64,000 nt of DNA from Piscinibacter sp047602365 (GCA_047602365.1 JASGHM010000003.1:1-64000); one strand, 5' to 3'; positions 1 to 7,544 are shown, counted from the stretch's first letter. Made by a program: numbers and translations. The notes: generated by a model not told the origin, from the letters alone.

Positions 1-204
1 ACCGGCCTGCGCAATCCATGTGAACAGCTCAATCAGTTCCAGCCTGGGCTCATGGCTGCTCTGGTGCATCGTGCACCAGACGGGAGGCTTGTCCGCAAAG
101 CCGGAGTCATGAGCACCGTTCGAGCCGGCGGGCAAGTGCGTCCAGGTGACGACGTGCGAGTCAAACTTCCCGCCAAACCTCATCGCGCCCTTGAGCGCGC
201 GTGA
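1..204 (+). CDS. MOSC domain protein, C-terminal fragment
   Basis: Frame 1 is open from the window edge and ends at TGA 202-204, giving the last 67 residues of a protein. The segment TGLRNPCEQLNQFQPG, then GRLVRKAGVM and GGQVRPGDDVRV, matches the end of MOSC domains, which bind sulfur/molybdenum-type cargo in molybdenum-cofactor sulfurase-like proteins. The conserved cysteine of the NPC segment is present. The gene is followed 18 bases later by an attC site, so it is probably the cassette at the left edge. The N-terminal half lies outside the window. Confidence 0.75.
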   Translation, partial: TGLRNPCEQLNQFQPGLMAALVHRAPDGRLVRKAGVMSTVRAGGQVRPGDDVRVKLPAKPHRALERA

Positions 205-222
205 GTTCGCGGTCCGCGCAGC

Positions 223-352
223 GCCCTAACCCTTCGCTCGAGCCAGGGGCCTCCACCGGCATGGCACTTGGCCCGCAATGCGCTCACTGTCATCATCCGC
301 CTCGCGGGCCAAGCGCCATCCCGGCTCCGGCCCCTCAGCTCAAACGTTAGGC
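223..352 (+). repeat. attC site 1 (long, near-canonical)
   Basis: R'' GCCCTAAC at 223-230 and R' GTTAGGC at 346-352. Inner arms AGGGGCC/GGCCCCT, ATGGC/GCCAT and CTTGGCCCGC/GCGGGCCAAG pair. The central block TGTCATCATCCG is shared with other sites. R' fits the GTTRRRY consensus. Confidence 0.88.
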
Positions 353-369
353 CGCACAGCCCCCAACCG

Positions 370-762
370 ATGCGCCTTGAACTCTCGTTTGCCGAGTCAG
401 AAGTCTCGTCGGTCGCAGCAAGTGGAAGCAGCCTCACGGTCCGGCTTTCGGCAGCAAGCGTCGAGTCGGCCGCGCCGCCGGCCCCAAGCGTGCCAGTAGC
501 TGGGTACGCCCTTGGCGTTCTCCTCCAACTACCAGGCTTTCAGGTTCGCGAGAAGAGCGAGCCAGCCTTTGGCCGCATCCGTGTCGGAGCGCTCCGCATT
601 CAGGGGCAGTCCTTGCGGTCCTGCGCTCTGCCCGTCGAGTACGACACACCGGTTGAGCTAGAGCTTGTGTTCGCCAACGGTGCCTCATTGCTCGTCTGGG
701 CCTCCGCGTTCAGTGCGTCTTTCGAAGGCGAGCCAAACTTCCACGAGTCGCTGGCTTGCTAG
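370..762 (+). CDS. Cassette-encoded hypothetical protein
   Basis: A 130-residue protein of unknown function. The start is the ATG 17 bases after R' of attC 1; the open frame extends upstream through attC 1, but that part is repeat sequence. The N-terminal half is rich in Ser/Ala/Val, and the C-terminal half looks like a beta-rich fold ending in FHESLAC. No signal peptide or membrane segment is evident. It sits alone between attC 1 and attC 2, as expected for a cassette. I do not recognise the family. Confidence 0.7.
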   Translation: MRLELSFAESEVSSVAASGSSLTVRLSAASVESAAPPAPSVPVAGYALGVLLQLPGFQVREKSEPAFGRIRVGALRIQGQSLRSCALPVEYDTPVELELVFANGASLLVWASAFSASFEGEPNFHESLAC

Positions 763-793
763 GCTTGTGCAAAGGCTGCGCTGCACGAGTGCG

Positions 794-923
794 GCCCAAC
801 CCGTCGATCGAGCCAGGGACCTCCACCGGCATGGCGCTTGGCCCGCGAGGCGCTGCCGGTCTATGCATCCGCCTCGCGGGCCAAGCACCATTCCGGCTCC
901 GGCCCCCAGCTCAAACGTTAGGC
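794..923 (+). repeat. attC site 2 (long, near-canonical)
   Basis: R'' GCCCAAC 794-800 and R' GTTAGGC 917-923 both fit the attC consensus. The arms CTTGGCCCGCGAGGCG and CGCCTCGCGGGCCAAG are perfect complements around a short central loop. Confidence 0.9.
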
Positions 924-951
924 CGCAAGAACAACCATTGCAGGTAGCTCG

Positions 952-1386
952 GTGACTGAGTTCGCAACCATGCGCTTGCCAACATGCCCCACCGTGGTGG
1001 CGCCAGACGGATCGGATGTGCGCGTCCTGCTCGCGCTGTCCGCGGGCAGCATGGCTCACTTCGAGCTCCCGGCGGGCACCGTCGCCCAAGCCGTAGTCCA
1101 TCGCAGCGTCGAAGAAGTCTGGTTCGTGCTTGCTGGCCACGGCCAGATGTGGCGCAGGCAAGGCCAGCGCGAGGAGGTCGTCACCCTCGAGCCAGGCGTT
1201 TGCCTCACCATTCCCGTGGGCACGCACTTCCAGTTTCGTGCCGCGGAGTCGGAGGCTGTCTCCGCTGTGGCCATCACCATGCCGCCCTGGCCTGGCGAGT
1301 CGGAAGCCATGTTCGTCTCCGGTCCTTGGCTTCCCAGCGTGGCAAAGTCACCCAAACACGGCACCACGGCCCAACGTTTGAGCTGA
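952..1386 (+). CDS. Cupin-domain protein
   Basis: A 144-residue protein with a single cupin barrel. The segment from about residue 36 (HFELPAGTVAQAVVHRSVEE, VWFVLAGHG) and the later TLEPGVCLTIPVGTHFQF are the two cupin motifs. His and Glu residues suitable for metal binding are present, but no substrate can be inferred. GTG 952 is taken as the start; ATG 970 is an alternative. The last residues run into the inverted attC end at 1369, so the C-terminus (TTAQRLS) may be partly repeat-derived. It is the only plus-strand gene between attC 2 and attC 3. Confidence 0.8.
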   Translation: MTEFATMRLPTCPTVVAPDGSDVRVLLALSAGSMAHFELPAGTVAQAVVHRSVEEVWFVLAGHGQMWRRQGQREEVVTLEPGVCLTIPVGTHFQFRAAESEAVSAVAITMPPWPGESEAMFVSGPWLPSVAKSPKHGTTAQRLS

Positions 1387-1444
1387 GCGCGGGTCGATCG
1401 GCTGACTTGTAGCGGCCGCCTCAGATCGCCCCAGCGCCGCAGGC
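1369..1444 (-). repeat. Inverted attC end
   Basis: Read on the minus strand, this ends in CTCAGCTCAAAC followed by GTTGGGC. That is the L'-R' end of the other sites, here in reverse orientation. The rest to 1444 pairs only partly (GGGGCGATC with GATCGACCC). It belongs with the minus-strand gene at 1445-1663. Confidence 0.6.
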
Positions 1445-1663
1445 CTACTTCCCGCGAGTACCGAGAAGCACGAGCCCGCCGGCAACGATCGCGCCGATGC
1501 CAGCCCACACAGGGACGTTGATGTTCTTCGTCTCTTCCACCTTCAGTTCAATCGGGCCGAGCTTCGCCGCGGTGTTCTCCTTGGTGTACGAGAACCCGCC
1601 GTACAACAGCCCGAGCGCGCCGGCCACGATGGCGACCACAGCAACAAGTCGAATCGCACTCAT
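1445..1663 (-). CDS. Small two-helix membrane protein (inverted cassette)
   Basis: A 72-residue inner-membrane protein. Residues 5-24 and about 50-68 form two hydrophobic helices joined by a short charged loop (KLGPIELKVEETKNIN). This matches a widespread family of small proteobacterial membrane proteins of unknown role with a YGGFSYTK motif after the first helix. It is the first minus-strand gene in the array, and its attC end (1369-1444) is also reversed. The whole cassette therefore appears flipped, rather than only the gene. Confidence 0.75.
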   Translation of the reverse strand: MSAIRLVAVVAIVAGALGLLYGGFSYTKENTAAKLGPIELKVEETKNINVPVWAGIGAIVAGGLVLLGTRGK

Positions 1664-1814
1664 GTTTGCGTCCTCCGAAGAAGGGTTGTCCCGAGTGTCA
1701 CCGCTCGCCGAGCGGCCACCCGCTCAATTGAAGCCAGGCTTCGCAACGCAACGTGTAGGACAACGTCCAGTCCACGCGTAGGCCGCGAGCGTGTCCCGCC
1801 AGACGGTGCGGGGC

Positions 1815-1944
1815 CGCCAGGCCCTTCGCTCGAGCCGGGAACCCCCACCGGCCCGGCACTTGGCCCGCGAGGCGCTCTGGTCTATCGTCCGCCTCGCGGG
1901 CCAGGCGCCATTCCGGCTCCGGCCCCTCAGCTCAAACGTTGTGC
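1815..1944 (+). repeat. attC site 3 (long, R'' degraded)
   Basis: R'' has become CGCCAGGCCC, while R' at 1938-1944 is GTTGTGC. The perfect CTTGGCCCGCGAGGCG stem is intact. A promoter-like pair, TTGGCC 1860-1865 and TATCGT 1883-1888 with a 17-base spacer, lies in the centre. Confidence 0.85.
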
Positions 1945-1987
1945 TTCGTGCCCCCTGGATCTACATCTCGTGCCACCGCAGAAGACC

Positions 1988-2446
1988 ATGTCATCTCTAG
2001 TTGTCCGCCACCCTGCGCAAAAGGACTACGCCGCGTGGCGTCCACTCTGGGATGGCTACAACGAGTTCTATGGCCGGCACGGCGCCACAGCACTTCCCGA
2101 ACACGTCACGCAAGTCACCTGGCAGCGATTCTTCGATCCCAGTGAGCCGGTCTTTGCCCTCGTGGCAGAAGACCAGGGCACCTTGGTGGGTCTTGCCCAC
2201 TATCTGTTCCATCGCAGCATGACCAAGGTCGAGCCCGTCTGCTACCTGAGCGACTTGTTCACCTTGAACTCCCTTCGAGGCAAGGGCATCGGGCGTGCGC
2301 TCATCGAGGGTGTCTGCGCCCAGGCCAAGGCAGCAGGCGCGCTGCGGGTCTACTGGCAGACACACGAAACCAACGTGGCGGGGCGGCTGCTGTACGACAA
2401 GGTGGCCAAGAACCATGGCTTCATCGTCTACTCGCGTGATCCCTGA
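1988..2446 (+). CDS. GNAT family N-acetyltransferase
   Basis: A 152-residue acetyltransferase that would move an acetyl group from acetyl-CoA to an amine. Beta-strand 4 (CYLSDLFTLNSLRGKGIG) leads into the acetyl-CoA loop RGKGIGRALIEG. A C-terminal segment NVAGRLLYDKVAKNHGFIVY is the usual GNAT end. ATG 1988 is chosen because the upstream GTG 1970 is close to attC 3 and adds only PPQKTM-type residues. The substrate is unknown. It is the single gene between attC 3 and attC 4. Confidence 0.9.
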   Translation: MSSLVVRHPAQKDYAAWRPLWDGYNEFYGRHGATALPEHVTQVTWQRFFDPSEPVFALVAEDQGTLVGLAHYLFHRSMTKVEPVCYLSDLFTLNSLRGKGIGRALIEGVCAQAKAAGALRVYWQTHETNVAGRLLYDKVAKNHGFIVYSRDP

Positions 2447-2465
2447 GCCCTGCGTCGCTGGCGAG

Positions 2466-2591
2466 GCCTGACCCTTCGCTCGAGCCAGGCCCACGCCGGA
2501 GTGGCACTTGGCCCGCGAAGCGCTCACTGTCATCATCCACCTTGCGGGCCACGCGCCATTCGCCTCCGGCCCCTCAGCTCAACCGTCGAGC
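2466..2591 (+). repeat. attC site 4 (long)
   Basis: R'' GCCTGAC 2466-2472 and R' GTCGAGC 2585-2591. The L'' segment CTTCGCTCGAGCC and the central TGTCATCATCC block are conserved. The crossover triplet is GTC instead of GTT. Confidence 0.82.
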
Positions 2592-2612
2592 CGCAACCGA
2601 AGCTTTCCTGCC

Positions 2613-3410
2613 ATGCTACGAAGAGCCACAGTCGCGTCTGTCTCGGAGTTTGTCGCAGCAATTGCCTCTATCTCAAACGAGATGAGGCTTCCGCACGGAT
2701 GCATTTGGTATCGAGGAATTTCGGACGGCAGGTACGCACTGCTTCCAAGCGCGCTCCGGGGGGCCTCTCCGATCGACGAGGAATCCATGGTGGAAGACTT
2801 CCTGGTGAGTCTCCCGCTTCACTACCAACATCAATCAAGCGATCCCTGGGAGTTGTATGGGCTCATGCAGCACCATGCTCTGCCGACCCGGCTTCTCGAC
2901 TGGAGCAAGTCACCCCTGGCGGCCCTGTTCTTCGCGCTTGACTTTGAGGAGAGCAAGGCGGATGCAGATCAATCACCTGCGATCTGGATCATGAACCCTT
3001 TCCACATGAACAGTGCACTCCATGGTTCAGAGCGAGTCTTCATCCCGCGAACTGGATTCGGCCCCCCTGATGAGGCCAAACTCGTCGGAGCGTATCTGCC
3101 TCAGAGTCTGCGCCCTACCGAGTCTTTCGGAAGTCGTCGCCTGCCCACTCGCCCGATCGCTATCGAGCCGACGTTCAGCAATCCAAGACTGGTTGCACAG
3201 TCCGGCTGCTTCACTGTCCACGGGTCATCTGCGGCTTCGCTGCAGTCGTATCGATCGCTCGCCTCGCACTTTCGTCGTATTGACGTCGCCCCGCAAGCAA
3301 CGCCGGAGATGCGCGAGGATCTCGACCAACTTGGTTTCCGCCGCGAACTGATCTACCCCAACCTCGATCACTTGGCACAACGTATCAAGGCGGAGCGCTC
3401 TGCCAACTAG
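2613..3410 (+). CDS. FRG domain-containing protein
   Basis: A 265-residue protein with an FRG domain. The signature WYRGISDG lies at residues 32-39 and is followed by LLPSALRG (43-50) and LMQHHALPTRLLDWSKSPL (84-102). FRG domains occur in many bacterial accessory genes, some near phage-defence loci, and their biochemistry is not established. The start is the ATG 21 bases after R' of attC 4; an open frame upstream is attC read-through. The gene is visibly richer in A/T and rare codons than its neighbours, consistent with recent arrival. Confidence 0.85.
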   Translation: MLRRATVASVSEFVAAIASISNEMRLPHGCIWYRGISDGRYALLPSALRGASPIDEESMVEDFLVSLPLHYQHQSSDPWELYGLMQHHALPTRLLDWSKSPLAALFFALDFEESKADADQSPAIWIMNPFHMNSALHGSERVFIPRTGFGPPDEAKLVGAYLPQSLRPTESFGSRRLPTRPIAIEPTFSNPRLVAQSGCFTVHGSSAASLQSYRSLASHFRRIDVAPQATPEMREDLDQLGFRRELIYPNLDHLAQRIKAERSAN

Positions 3411-3419
3411 TCACGTGCG

Positions 3420-3487
3420 GCCCAACCCTTCGCTCGAGCCAGGCGCTCCACAGGCATGGCGCTCGCGCCTCAGCCCGAACGTCAGGC
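3420..3487 (+). repeat. attC site 5 (short form)
   Basis: R'' GCCCAAC 3420-3426, then CCTTCGCTCGAGCC, and R' GTCAGGC 3481-3487. At 68 bp the central stem-loop of the long form is missing. Confidence 0.85.
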
Positions 3488-3543
3488 GTCGCGGCGCCGG
3501 TGCGCGTTCGCGCGTCGATGCGAGTACACGATATGGAGTCTTC

Positions 3544-4050
3544 ATGACAAAGCCCCTTGTGAACCTCGACGACGTTCCGTTCGATGACATCGAAAGCAAC
3601 GGGTTCTACACATCCAGGCGAGCCTTGTTCAGCGCCGGCATCGGTGCCCGCAAGCTCGGCTACAACTTGACCGAACTCCCTCCTGGCAAGGCGCAGTGTC
3701 CGTTTCACTCTCACCGCGAGGAGGAGGAGATGTTCCTCATCCTCGACGGTGAGGGAGAACTGCGCTTCGGTGAGCAGCGATTCAAGCTGCGGCGGCTTGA
3801 CGTGGTCGCCTGCCCGACCGGTGGAGCTGAGGTCGCCCACCAGATCATCAATACAGGCAAGACCACGATGCGCTACCTGTCGCTCTCCAATGTCTCCGAC
3901 ACCGAGGTGTGTGAGTATCCTGATTCCCAGAAGCTTGGCGTCTTCGCCAGCACGTCGTCGACGTCGGGTGTACGGAAGATGTTCCGGGCTGAAGCGGGGG
4001 TCGACTACTACGACCGCGAGTCCACCAGCCCGCCCATCGGCGATGCCTGA
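3544..4050 (+). CDS. Cupin-domain protein, metal-binding
   Basis: A 168-residue protein with a conserved single cupin. Motif 1 is at residues 55-69 (H55, H57, E62 as likely metal ligands, then FLILDGEGELRF), and motif 2 is around 82-100. The long N-terminal segment and C-terminal tail (FASTSSTSG, GVDYYDRESTS) resemble sugar- or mannose-type cupins of unknown substrate. The start is the ATG 56 bases after attC 5, preceded by GGAGTC. The TGA stop lies inside R'' of attC 6. Confidence 0.85.
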   Translation: MTKPLVNLDDVPFDDIESNGFYTSRRALFSAGIGARKLGYNLTELPPGKAQCPFHSHREEEEMFLILDGEGELRFGEQRFKLRRLDVVACPTGGAEVAHQIINTGKTTMRYLSLSNVSDTEVCEYPDSQKLGVFASTSSTSGVRKMFRAEAGVDYYDRESTSPPIGDA

Positions 4051-4114
4051 CCCTTCGCTCGAGCCCAGGGGCCTCCTCCGGCCTGGCGCTCGCGCCTCAA
4101 CGCAAACGTCAGGC
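4045..4114 (+). repeat. attC site 6 (short form)
   Basis: R'' GCCTGAC 4045-4051 and R' GTCAGGC 4108-4114 are exact reverse complements. R'' supplies the stop codon of the gene before it. Length is 70 bp. Confidence 0.88.
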
Positions 4115-4121
4115 AGCACAA

Positions 4122-4604
4122 GTGTCTCTGGTGCCAAGAGTCGACCAAGTCGTCGCAGACCTCGCCGACCATGGCATCACATTGCCTCCCGGGCAGGTTC
4201 GACTCGACCACTACGGCGACTCGCCTGAACTGTCTCGCAGTCTTCTCGACATGATCCGCAGCGGCCAGAAGCGCGCTGGAACGGGCTTGCTCTGGCTGCA
4301 CGAGCACGAGAACGAGCCGTATGGCGCAGTCGGGGACATCGAGATCGTGCTCACTCACGACCACCGCCCCTCGGTCGTCACCCGCATCACTCGTGTCGAA
4401 GTCGTTCCCTACGGGCAAGTCACAGCCCAGTACGCAGCCATCGAGGGCGAAGGCGACGGCTCTCTGACCTACTGGCGAGAGGCACATTGGGCGTACTTCT
4501 CGCGTGTCTGCGCCCAGATCGGCAGGACGCCGAGCGAGGAAATGCTTGTGATCTGCAGCACCTTCGAGGTCCTGCATGTGCTTCCAGAGCCCGGTGCAGC
4601 CTGA
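4122..4604 (+). CDS. ASCH domain protein
   Basis: A 160-residue protein of the ASCH fold (PUA-like, predicted RNA- or nucleotide-binding). Supporting segments are the N-terminal QKRAGTGLLW (48-57), the central GDIEIVLTHDHRPSVVTRIT and the C-terminal LTYWREAHWAYFSRVC followed by LVICSTFEVLHVLP. The GTG start is only 7 bases after R' of attC 6, leaving almost no leader. The TGA stop is inside R'' of attC 7. No partner gene is linked. Confidence 0.85.
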   Translation: MSLVPRVDQVVADLADHGITLPPGQVRLDHYGDSPELSRSLLDMIRSGQKRAGTGLLWLHEHENEPYGAVGDIEIVLTHDHRPSVVTRITRVEVVPYGQVTAQYAAIEGEGDGSLTYWREAHWAYFSRVCAQIGRTPSEEMLVICSTFEVLHVLPEPGAA

Positions 4605-4727
4605 CCCTTCGCTCGAGCCGACCTCCGCCGGCAAGCCACTTGGCCCGCGCGCCGGCCAATGTCATCATCCGTTGCACGGGCCAGGCACCTTCCCGGTTCC
4701 GGTCCGCGCCGAGTTCAAACCTTGGAC
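4599..4727 (+). repeat. attC site 7 (long)
   Basis: R'' GCCTGAC 4599-4605. R' has decayed to CTTGGAC (4721-4727). The central block has TGTCATCATCCG, and the stem CTTGGCCCGC is only partly matched on the right arm. Confidence 0.8.
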
Positions 4728-4758
4728 CGCACAACCCTGCTCTGCCCACTTCGAAGCC

Positions 4759-5046
4759 ATGGAACACCCGATCGAACACGAGGAAGTCGACGCCAAGGGC
4801 GCTTTTTTTGTCGAAGCGGATGGTCGACGCCTTGCCGAGATGACCTACAGCCGCACCAACGCGACGATGATCATCGTCGACCACACAGAAGTTGATGTCT
4901 CCCTGAGCGGGCAGGGGGTTGGCCGGCAGTTGCTCGCGGCGCTTGTTCAATGGGCGCGAGCTACAGGGACCAAGGTCGTCCCGCTGTGCCCGTTCGCCAA
5001 GGCACAGTTCAACAAGGATCCGGCCATTCGCGACGTGCTTGTTTGA
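4759..5046 (+). CDS. YjdJ-like GNAT N-acetyltransferase
   Basis: A 95-residue minimal acetyltransferase of the short GNAT subfamily. It begins EHEEVDAKGAFFVEADGRR, has the strand MIIVDHTEVD, then the acetyl-CoA loop SGQGVGRQLLAALV, and ends VVPLCPFAKAQFNKDP, which is diagnostic of the family. The usual length is 90-100 residues, so it is complete. The start is the ATG 31 bases after attC 7. No clear attC follows; only a GTCAGGG at 5062-5068 could be a worn R'. Confidence 0.9.
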   Translation: MEHPIEHEEVDAKGAFFVEADGRRLAEMTYSRTNATMIIVDHTEVDVSLSGQGVGRQLLAALVQWARATGTKVVPLCPFAKAQFNKDPAIRDVLV

Positions 5047-5117
5047 CTGAACGAACGAGCAGTCAGGGCGCTCCTGCCGTCCAGCCGCATCGCCGTTGCC
5101 CACCCTGGGAGTCTTCA

Positions 5118-5513
5118 ATGCCTGAGTCAACGCCACCTGGCGACTACCTTCTTCTCTCTCGCGGTCAATGGGACCCTCGGAAATCCAAGGAAGAGATACA
5201 GGCTGCGATCGACAGCTTCTATGACTGGTACGAACGTCTCGTCGCGGAAGGACGGTTCAAGCGCGGCCACAGGCTGACCACCGGAACGAAGCTGGTCTCC
5301 CGCTCGGGCATCACGGACGGCCCCTTCACGGAAGCCAAGGAGATCATTGGCGGCTACTGGTTCATCGTGGCGAGCAGCCTGCAGGAAGCCGCCGCGCTTG
5401 CCAGCGAGAACCCTTGCCTCGGCTGCGGCCTGAGCTATGAGGTGCGCCCCATCGAGTACGAGCGAGGCAGCGCGTATCGCGTGACGAACGAGACTCCCTC
5501 GCAAGGTCGCTAG
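5118..5513 (+). CDS. YciI-like (YCII/DGPF domain) protein
   Basis: A 131-residue protein with the dimeric alpha-beta barrel of the YCII family. The motif DGPFTEAKEIIGGYW is conserved at about residues 71-85, and the barrel strands YLLLSRGQWD and YEVRPIEY flank it. The biochemical role is unsettled; some members act as small oxidoreductases or accompany sigma factors. The start is the ATG after GGGAGTCTTCA. A worn attC follows directly. A second YciI paralogue lies at 21644-21940. Confidence 0.88.
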   Translation: MPESTPPGDYLLLSRGQWDPRKSKEEIQAAIDSFYDWYERLVAEGRFKRGHRLTTGTKLVSRSGITDGPFTEAKEIIGGYWFIVASSLQEAAALASENPCLGCGLSYEVRPIEYERGSAYRVTNETPSQGR

Positions 5514-5582
5514 GGCCATGTCGCCTCGCCGGTGTTGGCGCCGCACTCGCCGGCTTCGACCCCTCGGCTCAAACGTCATGGC
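5510..5582 (+). repeat. attC site 9, degraded
   Basis: The right arm CCCCTCGGCTCAAAC followed by GTCATGG (5575-5581) is clear. The left arm is reduced to CGCTAGGGCC. The long-form centre is missing. Confidence 0.55.
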
Positions 5583-5614
5583 GCTCAGGTCGCGACCGTT
5601 TCACCTTCAGCCCA

Positions 5615-6064
5615 ATGACAAACGATCTCCAGGCCCTGCCCTCCATCCAGCTGGGGCGCTATCGCCACTACAAGGGGGGCGAGTACGAGGTGCTCGGTGT
5701 GGTCCGCCACAGCGAGTCGCTTGAACCTTTGGTTCTCTATCGGCCGCTGTACAACGACTCGGGCAGCTGGGTGCGCCCGTTCGCCATGTTCCTCGAACCC
5801 GTGGAGCACGACGGAAGGAGTCAACCGCGCTTCAGCTTGGTCACGGCCGGCGCTTCGGCCACCGAAGAAGAACTCGCGGCAACGGTGCAACGCATGGAGG
5901 CGAAGCTGTCCGCCGTCGAGTCGGCATCCGTGCAGCGGCTCATGCAGTTGTATCGCCAGTTGGCTGCCAGGTTCGAGCAGGACTTGGCGACCTGCGCAAG
6001 GGATCTCGGTCTCGCCAAAGCCAGTGCGCTCATGCTGGTTCAGGCTGCGGCCCAGGCGGAGTAG
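5615..6064 (+). CDS. DUF1653 domain protein
   Basis: A 149-residue protein. Residues 13-63 carry the whole DUF1653 domain: LGRYRHYKGGEYEVLGV, then PLVLYRPLYNDSG and WVRPFAMFLEPV. The function is unknown. The C-terminal half (about 75-149) is a predicted alpha-helical extension rich in Ala, Glu and Gln and could form a coiled coil; it is absent from the shortest family members. The start is the ATG 32 bases after attC 9. It is a single cassette gene. Confidence 0.88.
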   Translation: MTNDLQALPSIQLGRYRHYKGGEYEVLGVVRHSESLEPLVLYRPLYNDSGSWVRPFAMFLEPVEHDGRSQPRFSLVTAGASATEEELAATVQRMEAKLSAVESASVQRLMQLYRQLAARFEQDLATCARDLGLAKASALMLVQAAAQAE

Positions 6065-6066
6065 GC

Positions 6067-6137
6067 GCCCTAGCCTGTCGCCCGGGCCAGGGACCTCCAC
6101 CGGCCTGGTACCTGACCCCTCAGCTCGATCGCAGGGC
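6067..6137 (+). repeat. attC site 10 (short, degraded)
   Basis: Left box CGCCCTAGCC, then CGGGCCAGGGACCTCCACCGG, and right arm CCCCTCAGCTCGATC ending in GCAGGGC (6131-6137). The crossover triplet is lost. Length is 71 bp. Confidence 0.65.
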
Positions 6138-6179
6138 GTCACAAGCCGCGCGTGGACTCGCCAACGGCACAATCGCCAC

Positions 6180-6749
6180 ATGACTGCTCCCGCTCTCGAA
6201 ACGTTCATCGCCCAGGCCACCGTTCGCAGTCGGCTGCAAGCCGATGCAGCGGACTGTGTGCTCGCGCTTGCGCCGTTGATGCTCGAGCTGATCGACCAGG
6301 CGGGCACTTTCCTGGAGCCCCAGCACTACCGGAGCAGCACGGCAACCTACTCGCGCAACCTCATCTTCAACGCGCCGGATGCCAGCCTTTCTCTTTACGC
6401 GATCGTCTGGCTTCCCGGCCAGTGGACACCGGTGCACGATCACGGCAGTTGGGGAGTCGTCGGCGTTGTCGAGGGTGTGCTCGAAGAGCGCAGCTATGTG
6501 CGGCTCTCGCCGGATCGAGGAGCCGACACGGACATCGATCTGGCACGCGGGGGCACGATTCTGTTGCGACACGGCGCGGTGACCAGCTTCGTTCCAAACC
6601 CCGACCACATCCACGTGACGGGAGTACCGGCGGAGCGCCCTCGCGCTGTCAGTCTGCACCTCTATGGCAAGACGATGAGCGACTTCAACATCTACGACGT
6701 GGCGGCACGCACTCGCCGCCGTATAGCAGTTGCTCACAACGAAAGCTGA
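6180..6749 (+). CDS. Cysteine dioxygenase-like cupin protein
   Basis: A 189-residue protein of the cysteine dioxygenase type I fold. The metal-binding motif TPVHDHGSWG gives H86 and H88, with H143 or H145 (PDHIHV) as the third ligand. FNIYDV near the end is typical of the family. Known members oxidise thiols such as cysteine or 3-mercaptopropionate; the exact substrate cannot be read from sequence. The start is the ATG 42 bases after attC 10. It is a lone cassette gene with no sulfur-metabolism partner nearby. Confidence 0.85.
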   Translation: MTAPALETFIAQATVRSRLQADAADCVLALAPLMLELIDQAGTFLEPQHYRSSTATYSRNLIFNAPDASLSLYAIVWLPGQWTPVHDHGSWGVVGVVEGVLEERSYVRLSPDRGADTDIDLARGGTILLRHGAVTSFVPNPDHIHVTGVPAERPRAVSLHLYGKTMSDFNIYDVAARTRRRIAVAHNES

Positions 6750-6769
6750 GCGGGCGGGGTCGAAGTGAC

Positions 6770-6826
6770 GCCTGACCCTTCACTCGAGCGGGAGCTCCGC
6801 CGGCTCCGTCGGCTCAGACCTTAGGC
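6770..6826 (+). repeat. attC site 11 (short form)
   Basis: R'' GCCTGAC 6770-6776, CTTCACTCGAGC, and right arm GGCTCAGAC ending CTTAGGC (6820-6826). Length is 57 bp with only a GCTCCGCCGGCTCCG centre. Confidence 0.78.
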
Positions 6827-6842
6827 GTCACTGCATCCCGTC

Positions 6843-7385
6843 ATGTCGCGCCGCATCTTTGTCGACACCGAGTGGACGGCCGCGCCGTGGGCGGGTCCGT
6901 CGGAGTTGATGTGGATCGGAGTTGCCGATGAGGCGGGTCGCAGCTGGTATGGCATCTCGTCTGAAGTGGAGATCGACCCGACGACAAACAGCTTCATTGC
7001 CGGTGCCTTTCGCCTGATCAGCCCGAACGAGCCGCGGCTGTCCAGAGCACAGCTCGCTGAAGCCATTGTCAGTTTCTGCGGCAACGAGGTCGACGAGTTC
7101 TGGGCGTGGGTTCCAACGCTCCAGAGCTTCACCGAATGGTCCGGTTTGGGGGCGCAGGCAGCCGAGGTGCTTGCGCGGTACCGGGACATCGACCTTCAGA
7201 TGCTTCGTGCGCTCGTCGATCCTTGGCCCGGCGCCTGGCCCGATGATCTGCACGATCTCAACGCCGCCGCCGCGGCCCTCGGCATCGAGATCCCGCCCCG
7301 AGCGCCCAATCATCTCCACCCGCGCCTCCACGCCGAGTGGAACAGTCGGCTCTTCAGCCTCATTCGTGCGGCGCGGAGCCCGTGA
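6843..7385 (+). CDS. RNase AS-like 3'-5' exoribonuclease
   Basis: A 180-residue protein resembling the small DEDDh exoribonuclease family (Rv2179c/RNase AS type). D8 and E10 of VDTEW form the first metal site, WIGVADEAGRSWYGIS follows, and DIDLQMLRALVD and HDLNAAAAALGI supply the middle motifs. The last motif reads HPRLHAEWNSRLFSL: the usual catalytic His-x4-Asp pair appears as His and Glu, so activity is uncertain. The start is the ATG 16 bases after R' of attC 11. It is a single cassette gene. Confidence 0.75.
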   Translation: MSRRIFVDTEWTAAPWAGPSELMWIGVADEAGRSWYGISSEVEIDPTTNSFIAGAFRLISPNEPRLSRAQLAEAIVSFCGNEVDEFWAWVPTLQSFTEWSGLGAQAAEVLARYRDIDLQMLRALVDPWPGAWPDDLHDLNAAAAALGIEIPPRAPNHLHPRLHAEWNSRLFSLIRAARSP

Positions 7386-7386
7386 C

Positions 7387-7515
7387 GCCCAAGCCTTCGC
7401 TCGGGCCCAGGATCTGCACCGGCATGGCGCTTGGCCCGCGAGGCGCTCTGGTCTATCGTCCGCCTCGCGGGCCAGGCGCCATCCCGGCGCCGGCCCCTCG
7501 ACGAAAGGGTCGGGC
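7387..7515 (+). repeat. attC site 12 (long)
   Basis: R'' GCCCAAG 7387-7393 and R' GTCGGGC 7509-7515. The stem CTTGGCCCGCGAGGCG/CGCCTCGCGGGCCA is intact. The same TTGGCC-N17-TATCGT arrangement as in site 3 lies at 7431-7459. Confidence 0.85.
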
Positions 7516-7544
7516 CATTCACCCCGGTTCGGAGGCGCCTCGCG

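Noticed and set aside
268..369. N-terminal extension of the gene at 370 (also upstream of 2613, 4759 and 7545)
   Set aside because: The extra residues (for example MARNALTVIIRLAGQAP) are translated attC sequence and appear before unrelated proteins in the same frame.
5047..5117. attC between the YjdJ-like and YciI genes
   Set aside because: Only a GTCAGGG at 5062-5068 is suggestive; there is no left arm or stem.
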